64,000 nucleotides of DNA, from contig NZ_CP134706.1 in assembly GCF_038246755.1 (NCBI RefSeq), positions 620,001 to 684,000 on the forward strand. The letters are read 5' to 3'. The notes beneath the pieces were generated by a model, which saw nothing but the letters and a program-made list of their open reading frames with translations, was not told the DNA's origin and did no database searches. Each line of letters opens with the position of its first letter. Position 1 is the first letter of the stretch. The stretch comes from Micromonospora sp. FIMYZ51. GTDB taxonomy: Bacteria; Actinomycetota; Actinomycetes; Mycobacteriales; Micromonosporaceae. Of the stretch, positions 58,489 through 64,000 are shown piece after piece. A program made the position numbers and the translations under genes.

Positions 58489-60546
58489 CTACTGCCGGAT
58501 GGTGGTGGACGAGAGATGGCGGGAGGCGGTGTCATTGATGCCCGCGCGCATGAGGGTTTGCCGGTAGCGGTCATGTAGTTCGGTGGCGGCCTCGTGGTCG
58601 CCGAGGGCGGTGAGGGCGCGGCTGGCGTGCTTGTGCAGATCGGCGTTGTAGGGGTCGATACGGATTCCGGCCTGCAGCAGTTGGAAGGCGTGGCGAGACT
58701 CAGGTGCCGCGGTGGCGAGGGAGACGCAGAGGTCGATGATCTGCCGGCGGGTTGCTTCGCGGATGGGGTCGAGCCACGGCCAGGTCCGCGCTTCGGCGAG
58801 GTCGGCGGGGTACGCGTCGAGGACGGCCTGCCAAGCAGGGTGGGTGTTGGTGAGCGTGCTGGTGGCAGCGTGGTGAATGGCGGCGTTCAGGTGCCATAGG
58901 TCGACGTCGACGTGGGCGGCATTGAGGCGGTAGCGATTATCGACGTGGTCGATGGCGTGCAGGCCGGAGGCTGCCCGGATGGTGCCGCGTAGGTCGCTGA
59001 GGGCGGTGTAGAGCCGTCCGGTGAGGGATCGGCGGGGCAGACCTGGCCAGATGGCATCGGTGAGTTGTGCGGTGTCGGCACCGGCGGGGTGGGTGGCGAG
59101 GTAGACGAGGATTTGGAGGGCGGCGGTGCGGCGGATGGCGAGGGGTTCACCGTCGACGAGCAGTTGGGGATCGCCGAGGACGCGCAGGTGTAGCCGCTGG
59201 CGGGACGTGGGGCACTGGAGGCGGGGTTCGTGTCCGGTGGCCTGTCGTGGCAGCCGCAGGTCCGGTGACCCTGCATGGGGCAGGAGAGAGCCCGAAATGG
59301 CCGGGTCGGGTGGTGCCGGGTCGGGCAGGGCGATGATGGCGAGCAGGTCGGTGGCCGCAACCTGGTCCAAGACGCACAGCCGTGGTCCGGTCACCTCGGG
59401 GTGATGTGGGTCGTGCAGGTGGCCCGCCGAGTCGGCATGCCAGGTCGCGCCGGCCCGCCACTGCCCCAACGCAACCACCACGGTAGCGGTGGCGACGCTC
59501 GCTTCGACAAGACGCTTCAACTGAGGTTCGTCGCCGTCGTGTTCACCGAGGAGCACGATCCGCCGCTGGCCTGCCGCACTGGACGGGGCGTCTGGACGCT
59601 GCTTGCTGGCGTGCGCATCAGCTTCGTAGACGAGCTGCGCTGCTTCGTCGATGTTGTCGACGATCGTCAGCGGTAGACGCGGGCCGAGTGCTTCTGCGGC
59701 TGGTCCGAGGAGACTGGCGAGGGCTGCCTTGGTGGTGATCAGGGATCTCGCGGATTGATGATGCCCGGCGAGGAGGGCGGTGACCAGCAGTCCTCGACCG
59801 ACGGGCAGCGCACCTGGTCCGGTGAAGCCCACGCCACTGGCCGGCAGGACTTCGACGAGGGCAGACATCCCGCTCGACGGCATGGGTGCGGCCGGTGGGG
59901 TGGGGACGTCAGCGAGTGCGGCCTGCACGGCGGCGACGGTGGGAGGCAGCGGGGCGAGGTCTGCATCGTCGCGGCTGGCGGAACTGGGTTGGTAGTCGCG
60001 GCGGCGGCGTAGCCAAACCAGGGCTGCGGCGGCAACGACCTGCTCGGCGACATCACGGGGCAGCCAGCCACCGGACACAACGATCCCGTCATCGTGTATG
60101 GCATCGCCGTGCTCGTCAGGACTGGCCCCGTCCTGAAGCGCGACCGCGCCCGACGCCAGGTGTGGTGGTTGCGGTGGGGTGGTGGGGAGGGCGTTGGTGG
60201 TGACGCCGAAGACAGCCGCGCCGGCCATTCCGCTGGCCGTCGCCTGCAACGGCGTCGGCAGTGGCAGCCGCCGCAGCCATGCCGAGGTCTCGCGAAGGCG
60301 GATCAGTATCCGGACGGCGACGGTGTAGGCGAGCATCAACCAGACCAGCCATGCCGCGATCGTCAGCGCGGCGGTGAGTGTCTGCTCGGTCAACGGCTGC
60401 TGCACCCATGCCCGCACCTGCGCCGTGCTGGGCAAGCCGCTGATGGGTGGCCCGACCAGGGTCAGCAACAGCAGCGGCGGGCCAGCCAACAGCACGAGTA
60501 CGAACAGCAGCGCCATCAGCTGCCGTGGCCAGCGCACCTTATCCAC
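58489..60546 (-). CDS. Second membrane BTAD-type protein, lacking LysM (685 aa)
   Basis: Three N-terminal transmembrane helices (MALLFVLVLLAGPPLLLLTLVG, LTAALTIAAWLVWLMLAYTVAV, MAGAAVFGVT) are followed by a P-loop-free alpha/beta region and a C-terminal winged helix plus BTAD (LRVLGDPQLLVDG...LYTALSDLRGTIRAASG...DVDLWHLNAAIHHA...YNADLHKHASRALTAL). It is a shorter relative of the LysM-BTAD gene, and the two share the helices-then-BTAD plan. The start overlaps the Hsp70-like stop by eight bases. Confidence 0.78.
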   Translation of the reverse strand: MDKVRWPRQLMALLFVLVLLAGPPLLLLTLVGPPISGLPSTAQVRAWVQQPLTEQTLTAALTIAAWLVWLMLAYTVAVRILIRLRETSAWLRRLPLPTPLQATASGMAGAAVFGVTTNALPTTPPQPPHLASGAVALQDGASPDEHGDAIHDDGIVVSGGWLPRDVAEQVVAAAALVWLRRRRDYQPSSASRDDADLAPLPPTVAAVQAALADVPTPPAAPMPSSGMSALVEVLPASGVGFTGPGALPVGRGLLVTALLAGHHQSARSLITTKAALASLLGPAAEALGPRLPLTIVDNIDEAAQLVYEADAHASKQRPDAPSSAAGQRRIVLLGEHDGDEPQLKRLVEASVATATVVVALGQWRAGATWHADSAGHLHDPHHPEVTGPRLCVLDQVAATDLLAIIALPDPAPPDPAISGSLLPHAGSPDLRLPRQATGHEPRLQCPTSRQRLHLRVLGDPQLLVDGEPLAIRRTAALQILVYLATHPAGADTAQLTDAIWPGLPRRSLTGRLYTALSDLRGTIRAASGLHAIDHVDNRYRLNAAHVDVDLWHLNAAIHHAATSTLTNTHPAWQAVLDAYPADLAEARTWPWLDPIREATRRQIIDLCVSLATAAPESRHAFQLLQAGIRIDPYNADLHKHASRALTALGDHEAATELHDRYRQTLMRAGINDTASRHLSSTTIRQ

Positions 60547-62425
60547 CTCCCGCCGGAGGGAGGGCGGATGCCGCGGTGGCGGTCGTGGGGTGGACGATGC
60601 GTGTCCACACTCGGGCCGCCCACCACACCGCGACGGCCACGGCGTAGCAGACGGCGAGGATGCCGGTGGACTGCGAGTTGACGATCGCGGCGCTGATCAC
60701 GGCGATCGGTGCGGCCAGGATGATGCGGAACATCAGCGGCGTGACGAGTGCCATGACGATCCCGGCACCTAGGAGCAGCCCGCCGACCCGACCGGCGAGG
60801 TCGACCCACATCATCACGTGCGGCCATCGGGGAGCCGTCAGCGAATATTGGATCAACACCATGCCCAGGGCAGCAGCGACCACGGAGCCGGTCGGTGCCG
60901 ACAACAGCGCCGACCAGCCGCCGTGCGGCGTACGCCACTGCCGGGCGGCAACTACCGCCATTCCCATCGCCAACACCGCGATGGGGACGATCGGCCACAA
61001 CGCCCAACGCAGGAAGCCACCCACCGGCAGGGTGAAGTATTGGCTGGTGACCACCGCGTACAGGCCCGCGATGGCGGCCCCGAGGGAGACGGCCGCGAGA
61101 ATGCCGATACTGACCTTCCCGCCCTCGGTTCGCACGTCCGGTGTCGGACTGCGCGCAGCAATCAGGGAGCCGAGGACGGTTCCCGCAGCGAGGCATGCCA
61201 GCAGGGCGAACACGGCCGCCATCGCCAGCCCACCCCAGTTGAAATCGACCCAGTAGTGCACGCTCAAGGCACCGTTGCGCTCGGCGGTCACGATGCACTG
61301 CCAGAACAGCGCCAGAGACGCAAAACCTGGCACCGCGATCCCAACAGCTCTGCGCACCGGCGGCACCGGCACGTCCACCGCAGCCGCCGCGCCGACGTTC
61401 GCGGAGCCAACCTCCGCAGCGCCGAGCGCCGCGACAAGCTGCGGCTCAACCACAACAGTCGGCGTGATCCCGGTGCGCTCGGCGATCGCCTCGCCCAGGT
61501 GCGGTAGACGAGCGCTGCCTCCCACGCAGTAAATCCCCGCCAAGTCGCTGGGAGCCAGTTCAGCGGCGGCGATAGTCTGCTGCGTCAGGTCCGCGACGCG
61601 TCGCACCACGGGTCGGACAGCCTCGTCGAGCATGGCGCGGTTCGCGATCACCGGAGTCTGACCAGCCAGCGGTACCGTGACCGCCGGGTAAGAGATCAAA
61701 GCCTCTTTCGCCACGCGTACGCTCTCCGCCGTCGCCCAGGGTGCCGTGCCGCTCGCAGCCATGTCCCGGCCGTTTGTCAGCGCCGCTGTCAGCGTCGAGT
61801 CGACGCTGGTGCCGCCGGCCGCCTGGTCAGCCAGAGTCGCGAGCACCTCGAAACCTGCCGACCGCCGACGCAGGACCGTTACCTCAGCTCCTGCGCCCAC
61901 GTCACACACGACAACGGACGACCCCACCGGCAGCCGCACACCAGTCGCCGCCAAGTGTTCGGCCACCGCCACCGGAGCCTCCACCAGACGCGGCTGCGCA
62001 AGACCTGCCCGATGGGCGACCTGCCTTATCCAGGTACGCCGACGCGGCCCCCACCCCGCCGGCACCACCAACTGCACATCCCGCACCGGCTCACCAGCGA
62101 CCCGTTCGGCTTCCGCAGCCGCCCGACGCAGCGGCGCCGCAGCAAGCTCCACCGCCTCCACCCGCGTCCTGTCGACCACCAGATCCCCGTCAGCGGAACG
62201 ACGCGGACTCGGCACCAACCTGCCCGGCTGCTCCTCGGCGGCCTGCCAAGCCTGCTGTCCCGTCCACACCCGCCCATCGCCCGCCACATATACGGCGCTC
62301 GGCAGAAACGGCATACCGTCGAACGACAGCACCGACGCACGACCGTCGGCCCACGTCAACACCGCCACGGTGCTGGCACTACCGCAGTCAATCGACAGCC
62401 GGACTCCCACCGCACCCATCGACAT
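60539..62425 (-). CDS. Hsp70-like ATPase fused to a multi-helix membrane domain (628 aa)
   Basis: ATG 62425 or 62419 is the start. Residues 1-330 follow the actin/Hsp70 fold: phosphate-1 loop LSIDCGSASTVAVL, VVVCDVGAGAEVTVL, and adenosine motif YCVGGSARLPHL, ending about residue 330. The C-terminal 290 residues have about eight hydrophobic helices (AMAAVFALLACLAAGTVLGSLI and others). There is no substrate-binding domain. Hsp70-membrane fusions of this kind occur beside BTAD genes in actinobacteria; function unknown. Confidence 0.8.
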   Translation of the reverse strand: MSMGAVGVRLSIDCGSASTVAVLTWADGRASVLSFDGMPFLPSAVYVAGDGRVWTGQQAWQAAEEQPGRLVPSPRRSADGDLVVDRTRVEAVELAAAPLRRAAAEAERVAGEPVRDVQLVVPAGWGPRRRTWIRQVAHRAGLAQPRLVEAPVAVAEHLAATGVRLPVGSSVVVCDVGAGAEVTVLRRRSAGFEVLATLADQAAGGTSVDSTLTAALTNGRDMAASGTAPWATAESVRVAKEALISYPAVTVPLAGQTPVIANRAMLDEAVRPVVRRVADLTQQTIAAAELAPSDLAGIYCVGGSARLPHLGEAIAERTGITPTVVVEPQLVAALGAAEVGSANVGAAAAVDVPVPPVRRAVGIAVPGFASLALFWQCIVTAERNGALSVHYWVDFNWGGLAMAAVFALLACLAAGTVLGSLIAARSPTPDVRTEGGKVSIGILAAVSLGAAIAGLYAVVTSQYFTLPVGGFLRWALWPIVPIAVLAMGMAVVAARQWRTPHGGWSALLSAPTGSVVAAALGMVLIQYSLTAPRWPHVMMWVDLAGRVGGLLLGAGIVMALVTPLMFRIILAAPIAVISAAIVNSQSTGILAVCYAVAVAVWWAARVWTRIVHPTTATAASALPPAGGG

Positions 62426-62634
62426 AGTCAAACATGAGGATCACATTCACGTCACCTGTCGATCACTCACGGAAAGCGGAGGTCTTAGTTGACGCCGCGA
62501 GGCTGGCCTCTTCACGAGAGCGTCCGCGCTGGGGGCGGCGAGCATTGCTCGGTCCTCCGCCGCTGCGCTCAGCAGGCTCACGGCAACCGTGCTGGACTGA
62601 CGGCACGTAGTCATCCAGCGGAACCGAATGCTGC

Positions 62635-62853
62635 CTATTGATCGTCCGGCCCAACCCAGAACAGACCCCGCTCGGCACCATTCTCATTGTATTCGAGCAC
62701 GATGAGCCAGCCGGGCCGCGTATCGGGAGGGCGGATTCCCAGCGTCAGGGCGTATGCGGTCAGTGCGGCGGTGTCGAGGCTGTGGGCCCGCTCGTGCAGG
62801 TCCGCCACGGCGGCTTCATCGCCCTGTACGGGGTGCTCGTCAGCCTGGATCAT
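62635..62853 (-). CDS. Candidate immunity protein for the deaminase (72 aa)
   Basis: ATG 62853 follows AAGGAA. The C-terminal part (DTRPGWLIVLEYNENGAERGLFWVGPDDQ) resembles the end of Imm1-type immunity proteins, which are known partners of SCP1.201/DddA-like deaminases. At 72 residues it is short for that family. It overlaps the deaminase stop by 14 bases on the same strand, the usual toxin-immunity order. The acidic charge (HERAHSLD, EHPVQGDEAAVADL) fits binding of a basic toxin. Call is tentative. Confidence 0.5.
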   Translation of the reverse strand: MIQADEHPVQGDEAAVADLHERAHSLDTAALTAYALTLGIRPPDTRPGWLIVLEYNENGAERGLFWVGPDDQ

Positions 62854-63565
62854 CGGTGATTCCTTCCCCGGTTCCATCGAACAGCCAAGCGCGTACGCCC
62901 CCGTTGGGGCGAACCTGGTACACGGTCAACCTATAGCCTGCCGGCAGGGTGGCCTTGATGTTCTGGGTGCAGCCGTCCTCGCCGAGGCAGGGGCGCATGT
63001 TCGTGTAGAGGACAGCGTGCCGGATGCGGTGTCGACGCATGTGCGCGGTGGCGTTGGACTCGATATGCGTGATGAACCGAAGTGACGGTAGGGGAGCGGT
63101 GAGTCCGGTGCCGGCTCCGGTGTCCCCAGGCCCGACCAATGGCGTCAACGGCCGCCCGTCGGCGTCGTACAACCGTCCTGTGGCGACATCGCGTCCGACG
63201 TGGGGTCGGATCTCGTCGACTGCCGCCTTCTGTGGCCGGGTCGGGGCCACAGCGGGTGCGACCGAGTTGGCGGCTTCGTCGCTGGCGACAGCGGCTTTGG
63301 TCCCGGTGATGATGTCGACGTAAGACGCGACGGCTTCCTCGGCATCGTGGGCAAGTTGCGCCCCCTCACGTAGCCGCTGTGTCCCGGCGGCGAGGCGGGC
63401 GAGGGCCGCTCGGGCGTACGGGTTGGTGGAGGCGCCGATCACTGCGGTCAGACGATGAGTGGCCTGATCGACTTGGTCGGCAAGGCTCAGGGTGCGCTTC
63501 CGTTGCTTGCTCAAGTCGACGCGGACCGCGTTGAGCCGCGCGACGACATCGGCGATCAAGGACAA
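62840..63565 (-). CDS. SCP1.201/DddA-like cytidine deaminase toxin (241 aa)
   Basis: TTG 63565 sits seven bases after GGAGG. Residues 1-90 are helical, like a WXG100-type or ESX-associated N-terminus, with no signal peptide. Residues 100-160 are a linker with GRLYDADGRPLTPLVGPGD. The C-terminal domain has the deaminase signature HIESNATAHMRRHRI (His and Glu of HxE) and MRPCLGEDGCTQN (two zinc cysteines), followed by LPAGYRLTVYQV. DddA-like toxins deaminate cytosine in double-stranded DNA; substrate here is unproven. The partner immunity gene follows. Confidence 0.72.
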   Translation of the reverse strand: MSLIADVVARLNAVRVDLSKQRKRTLSLADQVDQATHRLTAVIGASTNPYARAALARLAAGTQRLREGAQLAHDAEEAVASYVDIITGTKAAVASDEAANSVAPAVAPTRPQKAAVDEIRPHVGRDVATGRLYDADGRPLTPLVGPGDTGAGTGLTAPLPSLRFITHIESNATAHMRRHRIRHAVLYTNMRPCLGEDGCTQNIKATLPAGYRLTVYQVRPNGGVRAWLFDGTGEGITDDPG

Positions 63566-63663
63566 CCCACTACCTCCCCGCGTCCTGCTTACATGCTGTC
63601 GAGATTCGCGAGCTGGAATAATGGTCGAGTAAAAGTCATTCTGTGGCGGCGTTGTGGGTGCTT

Positions 63664-64000
63664 CTATAGCTTAGCGGCGGCATTGTTCGCCGCGAGCCAA
63701 CCGGTGACGTTGCCGCAGTCGTAGTAGCTGCCGGTGGTGGGTGAGACGAGGACTTCGTGTTCGGTGGCGTACGCCTCGATGGCGTCGGTCGTCTGGTATT
63801 CGCCGTTGACGGGGTTCGGCGCGAGTTGGTCGAAGTAGCTGGTGATTTCGCCGGGTAGTAGGTAGCGGCTGATGTTGATGTAGCAGACGGGCTTCTGCCA
63901 GTCCTGGGGTTTCTCGATCATGCCGGTGAGGATGTGCGTGTCGGCGTCGTGGTTGCGGGTGGACAGGACGCCGTATCGGTGGGCTTGGCTGCCGTCGACG
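63664..64000 (-). CDS. Nucleotidyltransferase (GalU-like) C-terminal part, cut by window edge
   Basis: The frame is open to the last base of the window. It reads RYGVLSTRNHDADTHILTGMIEKPQDW, then INISRYLLPGEI, EYQTTDAIEAYA and YYDCGNVTGWLAANNAA. This matches the C-terminal half of UTP-glucose-1-phosphate uridylyltransferases and related sugar nucleotidyltransferases, whose conserved EKP lysine is visible. The N-terminal nucleotide-binding half lies outside the window. Role in the element unknown; it may be chromosomal. Confidence 0.75.
   Translation of the reverse strand, partial: VDGSQAHRYGVLSTRNHDADTHILTGMIEKPQDWQKPVCYINISRYLLPGEITSYFDQLAPNPVNGEYQTTDAIEAYATEHEVLVSPTTGSYYDCGNVTGWLAANNAAAKL

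Overview
The window is high-GC DNA with GTG/TTG starts, four-base ATGA/GTGA gene overlaps and protein families typical of actinomycetes. A Micromonospora-like (Micromonosporaceae) chromosome is my best guess from the look of the proteins; I could not run a database search. It falls into four parts.

(1) About 1-15,000, chromosomal. A compact operon (574-6313, probably on to 7206) joins a ribosomally made peptide to fatty-acid-type enzymes. It encodes a 97-residue precursor whose C-terminus carries five aromatic-X-(N/Q/D) triads, two tandem radical SAM/SPASM maturases, a malonyl-transferase-like acyltransferase, an acyl carrier protein, a FabF-like ketosynthase, a second small protein with a HCDADC...NWGWG tail, and an atypical protein kinase. 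A two-component system (7291-9113, minus) and a divergent MacB/FtsX-type ABC exporter (9282-12457) follow. Next come an anti-sigma kinase, a STAS antagonist and a SpoIIE-type phosphatase, with no sigma factor nearby.

(2) About 15,400-23,260, chromosomal but eroding. A MerR-like regulator and a cold-shock gene with a structured leader precede the 5' half of a tRNA-Arg(CCT) gene. Then come a broken superoxide dismutase gene, a broken TOTE-type primase gene, a frameshifted IS110 transposase and several intact conserved genes. A complete tRNA-Arg(CCT) closes the segment at 23,188-23,263. A 62-bp identical stretch is shared by the two tRNA copies.

(3) About 23,264-46,000, the core of an integrative and conjugative element inserted next to the intact tRNA-Arg. 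Lower-GC cargo comes first: an HTH gene with a palindromic operator, a SecB-like protein and a convergent PIN-domain protein. Next is a minus-strand operon of methyltransferase-like protein, DNA methylase, excisionase and tyrosine integrase. A regulatory block follows, with two inverted copies of a 38-bp element flanking a TTGAACA iteron array and a sigma-like gene. The type IV secretion operon comes next: pilin, TrbL/VirB6-like, PrgI-like, VirB4 ATPase, a membrane protein, VirD4 coupling protein, a replication-relaxation protein and a peptidoglycan hydrolase. A four-gene tyrosine-recombinase cassette (about 37,409-40,680) interrupts this operon.

(4) About 46,000-64,000, element accessory genes. 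A tightly packed run of small zinc-ribbon, winged-helix and DUF932 genes leads to a minus-strand block. That block holds a DUF2637/SpdB-like spread protein, two membrane-anchored BTAD regulators, an Hsp70-like membrane protein and a DddA-like cytidine-deaminase toxin with a candidate immunity gene. A nucleotidyltransferase cut by the window edge ends the sequence. I see no second tRNA-Arg 3' fragment inside the window, so the far end of the element probably lies beyond 64,000.
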